From contig CAWDDF010000005.1 in NCBI GenBank assembly GCA_963801035.1, positions 186,001 through 250,000 on the forward strand: a stretch of 64,000 nt of DNA, read 5' to 3'. The translations under genes were made by a program, and so were the position numbers. Source of the DNA: JACCZX01 sp963801035. GTDB taxonomy: Bacteria > Pseudomonadota > Gammaproteobacteria > Burkholderiales > Burkholderiaceae_F. A model generated the notes under the pieces. The model ran no database searches, had not been told where the DNA came from, and saw only the letters and a program-made list of their open reading frames with translations. This document shows, one piece after another, positions 36,353 through 44,805 of the stretch (positions are counted from its first letter, which is position 1; each line of letters starts with the position of its first letter).

Positions 36353-38191
36353 ATGAGTCCTAAGGACGGCGCAGCGGTCGTGAAGAACACGACGGCTCCG
36401 CGTGAAAAGGGGCCGCGTGTGCAAGCGGTTCAGGCACCGCCCGGCCGCGTCAGCAGCGGCTTCGTGATAAAGCAACTCGTGGTCGACGGCTTGTTGTCCG
36501 CCGCCGACGCCGAGCGTTTCAAGACCACCGGTGGCAGCGCGCGCTCAGGACATCCGCTGGTCGTGCTGGCGGAGATGAACTACCGATCGCCGCAAGCCGA
36601 CCGCCAGTTGCTCGATCTCGAGACCTTGACCCGCTGGATTGCCGAGAAAGCCGCGCTTCCGTACTTTCACATCGATCCGCTCAAAGTCGACTTCACGCGT
36701 GTGGTCGACGTGATGTCATCGTCGTACGCGACAACCTATTCGATCTTGCCGGTTGCGATGACGCCGACCGAGGTGACGATCGCGACCAGCGAGCCGTTCT
36801 TGACCGGCTGGGATCGCGAAATCGAGCAGATCACGAAGAAGAGCGTTCTGCGCGTTGTCGCAAATCCACTCGACGTCGCGCGCTACACGACCGAGTTCTT
36901 CAAGCTTGCGCAGCAGGTGCGCGGCGCAGCCAAGACCGGAAGCACGGCACTGGTATCGAGCTTCGAGCAATTGGTCGAGCTTGGCGGCAAGGTCGACGCC
37001 AACGATGCACACGTCATCCACATCGTCGATTGGCTGTTGCAGTACGCATTCGATCAGCGCGCGAGCGATATTCATCTAGAGCCGCGACGCGAATTCGGAG
37101 TAGCGAGATTTCGCATCGACGGCGTGCTGCATCAGGTCTATCAGGTGCCGGCCGGTGTGATGGGTGCGATGACAAGCCGCATCAAGCTGCTCGGCCGTAT
37201 GGACGTGATCGAAAAGCGGCGCCCTCAAGACGGTCGAATCAAGACCAAGGTGACGACTGGGCCGAACGCGGGGCGCGAAGTTGAAATTCGCTTGTCCACG
37301 TTACCGACCGCCTTTGGTGAAAAGCTCGTGATGCGGATCTTTGATCCGGAAGTCGTCGTGCGCAGTTACGCCGAGCTCGGATTCGCGAACGAAGAAGCAA
37401 AGCTGTGGGAAAGCTGGATTCACCGGCCATCGGGCATCGTTCTGGTGACCGGCCCGACGGGTTCGGGCAAAACAACAACCCTGTATTCGACGCTGAAGCA
37501 GCTTGCAACGGATGAGGTAAACGTCAGCACGGTGGAAGACCCGATCGAAATGGTCGACCCGGCACTGAATCAAATGCAGGTTCAGCACGGTATCGATCTC
37601 GGGTTCGCCGACGGCCTGCGTGCGTTGATGCGGCAGGACCCGGACATCATCATGGTCGGTGAAATTCGCGATAAGGAAACGGCCGACATGGCGGTGCAAG
37701 CCGCGCTGACCGGCCATCTGGTGTTCTCGACGTTGCACACGAACGATGCTGCGTCCTCGGTTGCGCGGCTGCTGGAGCTCGGCATACCGAACTATCTGGT
37801 GAACGCGACGTTGATCGGCATCCTTGCGCAGCGCCTGATCCGCACGCTGTGCCCACATTGCAAGGCGGTCGGCGAGCCAATCGATCCGGTGCTTTGGAAA
37901 GAACTGGTCAACCCGTGGCGCTCGAATATCCCCGAGAAGGTCTACAAGCCGGTCGGGTGTCTCGAGTGCCGTAACACCGGATACATGCGCCGCACGGGCC
38001 TGATCGAGATGCTTGTGATGACCGACGCGATGCGTGCACTGGTCGGGCAAGAGGGCGATATCGTCAAGATGCGCAGCCAGGCCGCGCGTGATGGCTTGAA
38101 GTCGCTGCGTCTGTCGGGTGCTCAGAAGATTGCGAACGGGCAGACGACGATGGACGAGGTGCTGAAAGCGGCGCCTCCGTTCACGACCTAA
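36353..38191 (+). CDS. GspE/PilB-type secretion ATPase with MshEN-like N-terminus
   Basis: A 612-residue hexameric ATPase of the type II secretion/type IV pilus family. The N-terminal region (about 40-200) resembles MshEN/T2SSE_N (FVIKQLVVDGLLSAADAERF, YFHIDPLKVDFTRV, LPVAMTPTEVTIATSEP). The motor domain has Walker A GPTGSGKTTTLYSTL, Asp-box EDPIEM, Walker B DPDIIMVGEIRDKETAD and His-box HLVFSTLHTNDAASS, then the zinc-site cysteines CPHC...CLEC with RNTGYMRRTG. ATG 36353 follows the repeat. No pseudopilin or pilus genes lie nearby; its neighbours are DUF1631 genes, so its partner machine is unclear. Confidence 0.88.
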   Translation: MSPKDGAAVVKNTTAPREKGPRVQAVQAPPGRVSSGFVIKQLVVDGLLSAADAERFKTTGGSARSGHPLVVLAEMNYRSPQADRQLLDLETLTRWIAEKAALPYFHIDPLKVDFTRVVDVMSSSYATTYSILPVAMTPTEVTIATSEPFLTGWDREIEQITKKSVLRVVANPLDVARYTTEFFKLAQQVRGAAKTGSTALVSSFEQLVELGGKVDANDAHVIHIVDWLLQYAFDQRASDIHLEPRREFGVARFRIDGVLHQVYQVPAGVMGAMTSRIKLLGRMDVIEKRRPQDGRIKTKVTTGPNAGREVEIRLSTLPTAFGEKLVMRIFDPEVVVRSYAELGFANEEAKLWESWIHRPSGIVLVTGPTGSGKTTTLYSTLKQLATDEVNVSTVEDPIEMVDPALNQMQVQHGIDLGFADGLRALMRQDPDIIMVGEIRDKETADMAVQAALTGHLVFSTLHTNDAASSVARLLELGIPNYLVNATLIGILAQRLIRTLCPHCKAVGEPIDPVLWKELVNPWRSNIPEKVYKPVGCLECRNTGYMRRTGLIEMLVMTDAMRALVGQEGDIVKMRSQAARDGLKSLRLSGAQKIANGQTTMDEVLKAAPPFTT

Positions 38192-38284
38192 CGGTTCGAG
38201 CAAGCTGCTCCGGGCGGGAACGACGATTGCGGGCGAAGGGGTACGCGGCGGCCGTTCGCCCCGCACGCAATCGGAGGCCAACAA

Positions 38285-38892
38285 ATGGATATCGCAGTAC
38301 AGGAGAAATACGTCTGTTACAAACACTCTGCGCAAGCTTTCCCCCTGTATTACGACGATGATCCGCATGGATCACACGCACGTCCTGGCGCTTGCACGGC
38401 GCTATCACCCGGATACCTCACCCAACAAGAAGCTGGCGCTTGTAACGAATGCATGCCTGGCGCTGGAAGTCCACGCGCAACTCGAAGAGGAGATTTTCTA
38501 TCCAGCTCTGCGCAGCGGGGCCGGTTCGGATCCGATTCTCGACAAGAGCGTTCCCGAACACAATGAAATGCGCCGTTTGATAAGTGCGCTACGCCATATG
38601 CAACCGGAGGATGCCGAGTACGACACAACCTTCATGGAGTTGATTCGCCTGGTGCTGCACCACGTTGCCGACGAAGGAAACCAGGCTTTTGCCTGAAGCC
38701 GAACGCGTGCTCGGCGGACAGTTGCGTGAGCTTGGGCAGCAGATGACCAGGCGGCGCCTGCAGTTACTGCGGCCGCATGCGATGGAAGTCACGAAGACGG
38801 CGGTGCGCTCGTTCCCGGTCGCATCGGCAATGACGGCTGTGATGGCCGTGCTGCTCGGTTCGCTGCTGGTCAGGCAACTGACGATCCGGTAA
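38285..38892 (+). pseudogene. Hemerythrin-domain protein with one or two one-base frameshifts
   Basis: Fragments in successive frames give one hemerythrin-like protein of about 200 residues. GGAGG at 38273-38277 supports ATG 38285 (MDIAVQEKY). The next frame continues NTLRKLSP, MIRMDHTHVLALARRYHPD and HAQLEEEIFYPAL, and the last covers ETRLLPEAERVLGGQL to a C-terminal hydrophobic segment. The sure shift is at 38676-38677 (removing one G gives HHVADEETRLLPEAE); a tentative one lies near 38313-38319. Ligands HxxxE, PEH and HHVADEE fit an oxygen-binding di-iron site. Role may be oxygen sensing or iron handling. Confidence 0.8.
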
Positions 38893-38978
38893 ATGGTCCG
38901 TTGCGAGTGACCAGTACCTGAAACTGGTTACTCGCAAGGTGCTGTCACCAGCCCGAAAGTTCCACTTTGCGACGCCGC

Positions 38979-39554
38979 TCAACTGACGAGTTGCGCGTCC
39001 GCGTGCTCGACGTGCGTTTTTACCCAAGCCACGTAGCGATCCATCCAACCCTGCAAGAATTTCCTGCTGGAGGGCCCAACATTGCCGGACGCATCGAACA
39101 GCCCTTCCTTGGCCTGGATAAATGCCTCCGGCTGGCCAAGCGTCGGCACGTCAAGATAGGCAAGGACGTTGCGCAAATGCTGTTGCGCCACGGCAGTGCC
39201 GACAGCGCCAACCGAGACGCCCAGCACACCGGCCGGCTTGCCTGCCCAGGCGTTCTGGCCGTACGGGCGCGAGGCATGATCTATCGCATTCTTCAGCACG
39301 CCTGGCATCGAACGGTTGTACTCCGGAGTGACGAATACGACACCGTCGGACGACATGATCTCTTTCTTTAATCGTTTGACCGTCTCCCCCGGGTTCGCCT
39401 CATCGTCCTGGTTATAGAGCGGCAAGTCGCCAATTTCCAACTGTCGGAACGAGAACTCAGCCGGCGCCAACTTGACGATGGCCGTCGCGAGCTGGCGGTT
39501 GAAGGAATCGCGGCGAAGGCTGCCGACGAGGACGGCGATCTGATATTGGCTCAT
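38979..39554 (-). CDS. NADPH-dependent FMN reductase (ChrR-like)
   Basis: A 191-residue flavodoxin-fold reductase. The FMN phosphate loop is VGSLRRDSFNRQLA, followed by TPEYNRSMPGVLKNAIDHASRP, the standard flavin and dimer motif, and LGVSVGAVGTA. The family reduces quinones, chromate or azo dyes with NAD(P)H, limiting redox cycling. It stands alone on the minus strand, downstream of hemerythrin on the other strand. Confidence 0.93.
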   Translation of the reverse strand: MSQYQIAVLVGSLRRDSFNRQLATAIVKLAPAEFSFRQLEIGDLPLYNQDDEANPGETVKRLKKEIMSSDGVVFVTPEYNRSMPGVLKNAIDHASRPYGQNAWAGKPAGVLGVSVGAVGTAVAQQHLRNVLAYLDVPTLGQPEAFIQAKEGLFDASGNVGPSSRKFLQGWMDRYVAWVKTHVEHADAQLVS

Positions 39555-39667
39555 CTGGACCCCCAGGTTTCAAAGCTGGCGGGACACTGCAAGCAGGCAC
39601 TGAGCCCGCACGCCGAGGTCAACTCAAAATGGTGGGGCGACGGCGGGGTCTGGACTACGCAAAAAAG

Positions 39668-40840
39668 TCACTTGCTCAGGGTGCGCATCGCTCGCGTCAA
39701 GCCATCGAGCGTCATCGGGAACATCTTGCCGCCTGCGATTTGACGAATTACCGAAATCGATTGACGGTACTGCCATAGCTGCTCGGGTTCCGGATTAAGC
39801 CAGACCGACTTTGGAAACGTCGAAAACAACCGCTGCAGCCACACGGCCCCCGCCTCGTCGTTGTTGTACTCGACCGAGCCGCCGGGTTGCAGTACTTCAT
39901 ATGGGCTCATCGTCGCATCGCCGACAAAGATCAACTTCCAGTCGTGCGGATACTTTCGAAGCACATCCCACGTTGCATGGCGCTCCGTATAGCGGCGCCG
40001 ATTATTCCGCCACAAAAACTCGTACACACAATTGTGAAAGTAGTAGAACTCGAGGTGCTTGAACTCGCTCTTGGCAGCGCTGAACAGCTCTTCGGTGCGC
40101 TTGATGTGTTCGTCCATCGTGCCGCCGACATCGAGCAGCATCAGCACCTTGACGGTGTTGTGCCTTTCGGGGACCAGCTTCAGATCAAGCCAGCCCGCGT
40201 TTTTCGCGGTCGACTCGATCGTGTCGTGCATGTCGAGCTCGAGCTCGGCGCCTTCGCGGGCGAAGCGGCGCAGACGACGTAGCGCGACCTTGATGTTGCG
40301 GGTTCCGATCTCGACTGAATCGTCGTAATCGCGATAACCGCGCATCTCCCAAACCTTGACGGCCGACTTCCCACCCTTCGATGGGCCGCCGATGCGGATA
40401 CCTTCCGGATGTGCACCACCATGGCCGAACGGCGATGTGCCCCCGGAGCCGATCCACTTGTTGCCACCGTGGTGCGCGCCGTCCTGCTCTTCGAGCCGCT
40501 TGCGAAACTCATCCATCAGCTTGTCCCAGCCGAGCTTCTCGAGCTTCGCGATCTCCTCTGGTGAGAATGTGCGTTCAAGCATCTGCTTGAACCATTCGTC
40601 CGGAATTTCCTTCGTGAAGTCGATCGCCGTTTGCACGCCCTGGAAATATTCGCCAAAGGCGCGATCAAAGCGGTCGAACTGTGTTTCGTCCTTTACCAAC
40701 GTCGCGCGCGATAGGTAATAGAAGTCATTGATCGAAGGGCCGATAACATCTCTTTTCAAAGCGTCGAGCAACGTCAGCAACTCATTGATCGAAACCTTGA
40801 GCTTGGCTTGTCGCAGATGAAAAAAGAAGTCGATCAGCAT
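39668..40840 (-). CDS. VWA-domain protein (CoxE-like)
   Basis: A 390-residue cytoplasmic protein. The N-terminal half resembles CoxE family proteins (FFFHLRQAKLKVSINELLTLLDALKRDV); the C-terminal half is a VWA domain. The MIDAS start reads MLLDVGGTMDEHIKRTEELF, so DxGGT replaces the usual DxSGS, and the third ligand region VGDATMSPYE is present. Such proteins pair with MoxR AAA+ ATPases to mature other enzymes. It lies 6 bp after the GNAT gene and is third in the MoxR-GNAT-VWA operon. Confidence 0.88.
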   Translation of the reverse strand: MLIDFFFHLRQAKLKVSINELLTLLDALKRDVIGPSINDFYYLSRATLVKDETQFDRFDRAFGEYFQGVQTAIDFTKEIPDEWFKQMLERTFSPEEIAKLEKLGWDKLMDEFRKRLEEQDGAHHGGNKWIGSGGTSPFGHGGAHPEGIRIGGPSKGGKSAVKVWEMRGYRDYDDSVEIGTRNIKVALRRLRRFAREGAELELDMHDTIESTAKNAGWLDLKLVPERHNTVKVLMLLDVGGTMDEHIKRTEELFSAAKSEFKHLEFYYFHNCVYEFLWRNNRRRYTERHATWDVLRKYPHDWKLIFVGDATMSPYEVLQPGGSVEYNNDEAGAVWLQRLFSTFPKSVWLNPEPEQLWQYRQSISVIRQIAGGKMFPMTLDGLTRAMRTLSK

Positions 40841-40846
40841 GGTTGA

Positions 40847-41444
40847 TTACGCGCTGTGACGAGCCAATCGTAGCTCCAGATGGCGTTTGACGTCGGGCCA
40901 CTCGGCAGCGAGGATGCTGTAGATAACGGTGTCGCGAACCGTCCCGTCGCGCCGTGGATGATGATGGCGAATGACGCCGTCTTTCTTTGCTCCGAGCGCT
41001 TCGATCGCGCGCTGCGAACCGAAATTGAAGTTATCGGTGCGCAGTCCGACGACCCCGCAACCGAGCGAAACGAACGCATGCGTCAGCAACAGCAATTTGC
41101 AGGCAGTGTTGACGTTGGTTTTTTGCCACCGCTTTGCATACCAGGTGTAACCGATCTCGACGCGATCGATGGCGGGCACGATGTCGTGATAACGCGTGCT
41201 TCCCGCAATTGTGTTGGTAGCGAGCTCGCGCACGGCCCAAGCCAGCATATGACCGGCACGCTGGCCTTCGATCGCGGCATCGACGTAGCCGTGCGTATCC
41301 GCAGGCTCGGGTACCGATGTGAACCAGAGTTTCCACAGCTCACCGTCGCTTGCGGCAGCAGCCAGGCCCGGACTCGTGTTCGTGTCCCAACGGCTCGAGC
41401 CGGACGCCGAAACCCTCAAGCGTGACCGGCGCGACGGCAATCAT
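40847..41444 (-). pseudogene. GNAT acetyltransferase (RimJ/RimL-like), one-base frameshift
   Basis: ATG 41444 overlaps the moxR-like stop (TAATG), and the first frame reads MIAVAPVTLEGFGVRLEPLGHEHESG. The second frame carries LAAAASDGELWKLWFTSVPEP, then GSTRYHDIVP, EIGYTWYAKRWQKTNVNTACKLLLL and NFGSQRAIEALGAKKDGVIR, a RimL-type GNAT with its acetyl-CoA loop. One extra base at 41365-41366 separates them; removing it gives ESGLAAAASDG. Intact length would be about 198 residues. Placement between MoxR ATPase and VWA genes suggests a link to their target. Confidence 0.85.
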
Positions 41445-42289
41445 TAGCGGTTCTGTCGCGCCATGAATACGAGACGCTCGAAGAGATGCATGTCCTGCTC
41501 GTTCTTCAGCAACGCGCCCGCTAGCGGTGGAACGGCCAATTTTTCGTCTTTCGAACGCAGCGCGTCGGCCGGAATCTGCTCCGCCACCAACAGCTTCAGC
41601 CAATCGAGCAATTCGGACGTCGAAGGTTTTTTCTTCAGGCCCGGCAGGTCGCGTGTGCCGAAGAACACTGATAGCGCGTTTTGCAGCAGGTCCTTGCGCA
41701 GCTTCGGGAAATGCACGTCAACGATCGCCTGCATCGTTTCCTTGTCGGGAAACTTGATGTAGTGAAAAAAACAGCGCCGCAAGAATGCGTCCGGTAATTC
41801 CTTTTCGTTGTTAGACGTGATCACAACCAGCGGGCGATGCCGCGCGACTACCGTTTGCCTCGTTTCATAGACGAAAAATTCCATCCGGTCGAGCTCACGC
41901 AGCAGATCGTTCGGAAACTCGATGTCTGCCTTGTCGATCTCATCGATCAGCAGCACGGTTTGCTGTTCAGCTTCGAAGGCCTGCCACAGCACACCCTTGA
42001 CGATGTAGTTCTGGATATCGTGCACACGTGCATCGCCGAGCTGCGAGTCGCGCAGGCGCGACACCGCGTCGTACTCGTAAAGCCCCTGCTGCGCCTTCGT
42101 AGTCGATTTGATGTGCCAGGCCAGCAATGGCATGCGCAGCGCGCGCGCCACTTCTTCGGCGAGCATCGTCTTGCCGGTGCCGGGCTCGCCCTTGATCAAC
42201 AACGGCCGCTGCAGAATCAGCGCAGCGTTGACGGCAAGCTTTAGATCGTCGGTCGCGACATAAGTCTCGGACCCTTCGAAGCGCAGCAT
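41444..42289 (-). CDS. MoxR-family AAA+ ATPase
   Basis: A 281-residue AAA+ protein. Walker A is IKGEPGTGKTMLAEEVA, Walker B TVLLIDEIDKADIEFPNDLLRELD, sensor 1 LVVITSNNEKELPDAFLRRC, and a C-terminal lid follows. MoxR ATPases act as chaperones with VWA proteins to insert cofactors or activate complexes. First gene of the minus-strand operon; stop overlaps the GNAT start. Confidence 0.95.
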   Translation of the reverse strand: MLRFEGSETYVATDDLKLAVNAALILQRPLLIKGEPGTGKTMLAEEVARALRMPLLAWHIKSTTKAQQGLYEYDAVSRLRDSQLGDARVHDIQNYIVKGVLWQAFEAEQQTVLLIDEIDKADIEFPNDLLRELDRMEFFVYETRQTVVARHRPLVVITSNNEKELPDAFLRRCFFHYIKFPDKETMQAIVDVHFPKLRKDLLQNALSVFFGTRDLPGLKKKPSTSELLDWLKLLVAEQIPADALRSKDEKLAVPPLAGALLKNEQDMHLFERLVFMARQNR

Positions 42290-42348
42290 TGGTACAGGAT
42301 GACAGGAAATGCGGAGTAAATCGAGTATACCGATCGAGTATGCGACGC

Positions 42349-42379
42349 TTGAGGGCGATCAATGCCGCTCCGCTACAAT
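42349..42379 (+). promoter_or_regulatory. Possible promoter of the cytochrome c pair
   Basis: TACAAT at 42374-42379 is a good -10 and is followed by cgcccgctg, as at other promoters in this window. The best -35 is TTGAGG at 42349-42354, 19 bp away. It lies 32 bp before ATG 42412, in the gap from the divergent moxR-like gene. Confidence 0.4.
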
Positions 42380-42411
42380 CGCCCGCTGTTTCGCATACGA
42401 TCCCCGACGAG

Positions 42412-42773
42412 ATGAAGTTTTTTCTGCTGATGCTGTTAGCGGCCGCATTCACGCAATCCGCGGCGGCGCAAGACAGCAAGAGTGGTGCTGCTTCAGCGCC
42501 GAGCCACGCCCAGGCGAACGTGTCGATGTGCATTGGCTGCCATGGCGATTCCGGGGTATCAGGCATCGTTTCCGTATGTTTATCGCGTACCGAAAATTGG
42601 TGGACAGAGTCAGCCCTATATCGAGGCGGCGCTAAAGGCTTATCGGCAGGGAGCGCGCAATCACCCGTCAATGACTGCGGTGGCCAAGTCGCTGACGGAC
42701 GAGCAGATTTCGGCGGTGGCCGCGTATTACGCGGCGCGCGGCTCTCGACCCGGTCGTGGCATCTTCCAAATGA
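42412..42773 (+). pseudogene. Periplasmic monohaem cytochrome c, frameshifted
   Basis: ATG 42412 begins a signal peptide (MKFFLLMLLAAAFTQSAAAQ) and leads to haem motif MCIGCHG. The frame changes in the GGGG run at 42553-42556; dropping one G gives CHGDSGYQASFPYVYRVPKIGGQ, then YIEAALKAYRQGARNHPSM and ISAVAAYYAAR. A second, tentative shift in GG at 42740-42741 would let the gene end at TGA 42771-42773, overlapping a downstream ATG (42770); without it this frame runs into the next cytochrome. The Met of RNHPSM fits the sixth haem ligand. Class I cytochrome c of the c4/c5-like type. Confidence 0.75.
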
Positions 42774-42796
42774 GCGCACTCGAAGTGAAAGCCGGC

Positions 42797-43123
42797 ATGT
42801 TCAAAGTCGCGTTGTTGAGCGCGTGCTTGCTGGCGGCAGCGCCGGTCGGTGCGCAGGACGCAAAAAAAGGCGAAGAGCTCGCGCAACAGCAGTGCGCGGC
42901 ATGTCATGGCAAGGATTTCGTCACGGGCGTCGATCCGACGTATCCGAGACTTGCCGGGCAATACCAGGACTATCTCGAAAAAGTGCTTCGCGACTACAAG
43001 AGCGGGGCGCGCAAGAATCCCATCATGAATGGCATCGCCAAACCGCTGACACGCGACGACATTCGAAACGTGGCGGCCTATCTTTCCGCACTGTCAGGGC
43101 CGCTGAGCAACCAGACGCGCTAG
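42797..43123 (+). CDS. Periplasmic monohaem cytochrome c
   Basis: A 108-residue precursor with signal peptide MFKVALLSACLLAAAPVGAQ, haem motif QQCAACHGKD, PRLAGQYQDYLEKVLRDYKSG and probable Met ligand in KNPIMNGIAKPLT. It is a soluble electron carrier of the periplasm. ATG 42797 gives a clean signal peptide; in-frame ATG 42770 is possible. It follows a related cytochrome gene, and the pair probably arose by duplication. Converges with DUF1841 with a 4-bp overlap. Confidence 0.85.
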   Translation: MFKVALLSACLLAAAPVGAQDAKKGEELAQQQCAACHGKDFVTGVDPTYPRLAGQYQDYLEKVLRDYKSGARKNPIMNGIAKPLTRDDIRNVAAYLSALSGPLSNQTR

Positions 43124-43566
43124 TTCTCACTCGCGCGGCGCTTCAGGCAGTCCAAATAGCGCGCGCTCATCTCGTCGGCGGGCATTGCTTGACCTGCGCG
43201 TTGCGCGCTCCACACCGCTTCGCCGAGGCATTCCATCACGTCGTGCATCGCCGCGTGCTCGTCGCCACGCCGCGCGACAAGCTGTCGAAAAACGGCACGG
43301 ATGCCTGGCGGCTGATCGATCGAAAGTTGCTCTGCGATCGCCAAGTGCATCGACATGTGCAAAAACGGATTGGTGCGGCCGTCTTCGACCACGTACTCAC
43401 GCGTAAGGGCGGCGTCCAGGTCATCGAACTCGCCGTGATATTCGGGATGTTTCAGCATCCAATCGAGGGCAACGGCTTCCAGGGGTGACAGCACTTTCGC
43501 TTCGCGATGCTTGCGCCATGTGTCGCAGAAGAATCGGCGGACGTCTTCCTTCGATGGATTGAACAT
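43120..43566 (-). CDS. DUF1841 family protein
   Basis: A 148-residue protein with the DUF1841 pattern: MFNPSKEDVRRFFCDTWRKH, SPLEAVALDWMLKHPEYH, and NPFLHMSMHLAIAEQLSIDQPPGI. The conserved HMSMH resembles a metal site, but function is unknown. The family is mostly found in beta- and gammaproteobacteria. It starts 1 bp after nth. Confidence 0.88.
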   Translation of the reverse strand: MFNPSKEDVRRFFCDTWRKHREAKVLSPLEAVALDWMLKHPEYHGEFDDLDAALTREYVVEDGRTNPFLHMSMHLAIAEQLSIDQPPGIRAVFRQLVARRGDEHAAMHDVMECLGEAVWSAQRAGQAMPADEMSARYLDCLKRRASEN

Positions 43567-44214
43567 CTATTGCAATTGTGGCGGCGGCGTCTTGTGCCGG
43601 TATTCGCACCACTGGGCGATCGGGCAGCGCCAGCATTCAGGCACACGCGCCTTACAGATATAACGGCCGTGCAGTATCAGCCAGTGATGAGCGTTCGTCT
43701 TGAATTCGTCTGGCGTGAATTTGAGAAGGCGCCTTTCTACTTCTTCGGGGTCCTTCCCCGGCGCGAGGTTCGTGCGATTGGCGACACGAAACACGTGCGT
43801 GTCGACTGCAATTGTCGGCTCGCCGAACACCGTGTTGAGCACTACGTTGGCTGTCTTTCGCCCGACACCCGGCAGCGCCTCCAGCGCTTCGCGGTTGCGC
43901 GGAACTTCGCCACCGTGCTGCTCGACCAGCGCCTGCGATAGCCGGATAACGTTACGTGCCTTGGCCCGATAGAAGCCCGTTGAATGGATATAGCCCGACA
44001 GTCGCTCTTCACCGAGCTTCAGGAGCGCCTGTGGAGTGTTTGCAATCTTGAACAGCACGCGCGTAGCGGCGTTGACCCCCTTGTCGGTCGCCTGTGCGGA
44101 CAGAACGACCGCGACCAGTAACTCAAAAGGTGTCGTGTACAAAAGCTCCGTGGTTGGATTCGGATGCAGCGCCCTGAGTGTTTCGTAAATCGCGCGACGC
44201 TTGGCGGGATTCAT
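43567..44214 (-). CDS. nth: Endonuclease III
   Basis: A 215-residue DNA glycosylase/AP lyase for oxidised pyrimidines. The helix-hairpin-helix is LEALPGVGRKTANVVLN, catalytic Lys lies at its second helix (GRKTA), catalytic Asp in VDTHVFRVANR, and the [4Fe-4S] loop is CKARVPECWRCPIAQWC. ATG 44214 overlaps the stop of the rnfB-like gene by 4 bp, a common arrangement with rnfB/rsxB. Confidence 0.97.
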   Translation of the reverse strand: MNPAKRRAIYETLRALHPNPTTELLYTTPFELLVAVVLSAQATDKGVNAATRVLFKIANTPQALLKLGEERLSGYIHSTGFYRAKARNVIRLSQALVEQHGGEVPRNREALEALPGVGRKTANVVLNTVFGEPTIAVDTHVFRVANRTNLAPGKDPEEVERRLLKFTPDEFKTNAHHWLILHGRYICKARVPECWRCPIAQWCEYRHKTPPPQLQ

Positions 44215-44795
44215 TGCTGAACCGTACCTCGTCGCTGCTGCGCGCGCGCAATCGCGGCAGCCACTGCGCTGGCGCGCTGATCACGCGTAGTGGATGGCGG
44301 TCGAGGTGCCGTCGTGCGTTCTAGCCGTTCACGTCGCGCGTCGTGTCGATCACGGGCCGCGAGTCGATCGGTGGCGGTCCACACGCGAGGCGGTACCACC
44401 GGAACCATGGAGATGCAATCCATCGGGCAAGGCGGCAGACACAGGTCGCAGCCGGTGCATTGCGAGGCAATCACCGTATGCATGCGCTTCGCGCTGCCTA
44501 CGATCGCGTCCACCGGGCATGCAGGAATGCAGAGCGTGCAGCCAATGCATCGGCTCTCGTCTATGACCGCGACCATCAGCGGACGCTCAAAGCCGTTCAT
44601 TGGATTCAGCGGCATCGGCGCGCGGCTCAGCAGCTGCGCCAGCGCGTCGATGCCTGCTGCGCCGCCCGGAGGGCACTGGTTAATCTCGGCTTCGCCACTT
44701 GCAATCGCTTCAGCATACGGCCGGCATCCCTCGTAGCCGCATTTCGTGCACTGCGTTTGCGGCAGCAGTGCGTCGATTCGATCCGCTACGGACAC
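44211..44795 (-). CDS. rsxB: RnfB/RsxB-type ferredoxin subunit
   Basis: A 194-residue iron-sulfur protein. The N-terminal cluster site is CTKCGYEGCRPYAEAI with a fourth Cys in NQCPPGG; two [4Fe-4S] ferredoxin motifs follow (CIGCTLCIPACPVDAI and CTGCDLCLPPCPMDCI). The N-terminal membrane anchor of full RnfB is absent and no other rnf genes are nearby, the usual state in betaproteobacteria. The basic C-terminal tail is Arg-rich. Start GTG 44795. It overlaps nth, so delivery of electrons or clusters to Nth is an attractive inference. Confidence 0.88.
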   Translation of the reverse strand: MSVADRIDALLPQTQCTKCGYEGCRPYAEAIASGEAEINQCPPGGAAGIDALAQLLSRAPMPLNPMNGFERPLMVAVIDESRCIGCTLCIPACPVDAIVGSAKRMHTVIASQCTGCDLCLPPCPMDCISMVPVVPPRVWTATDRLAARDRHDARRERLERTTAPRPPSTTRDQRASAVAAAIARAQQRRGTVQQ

Positions 44796-44805
44796 CGGCT
44801 TTTCT

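Noticed and set aside
37301..38368. 355-codon antisense frame over the GspE-like gene
   Set aside because: Shadow frame without motifs; the sense strand has all ATPase motifs.
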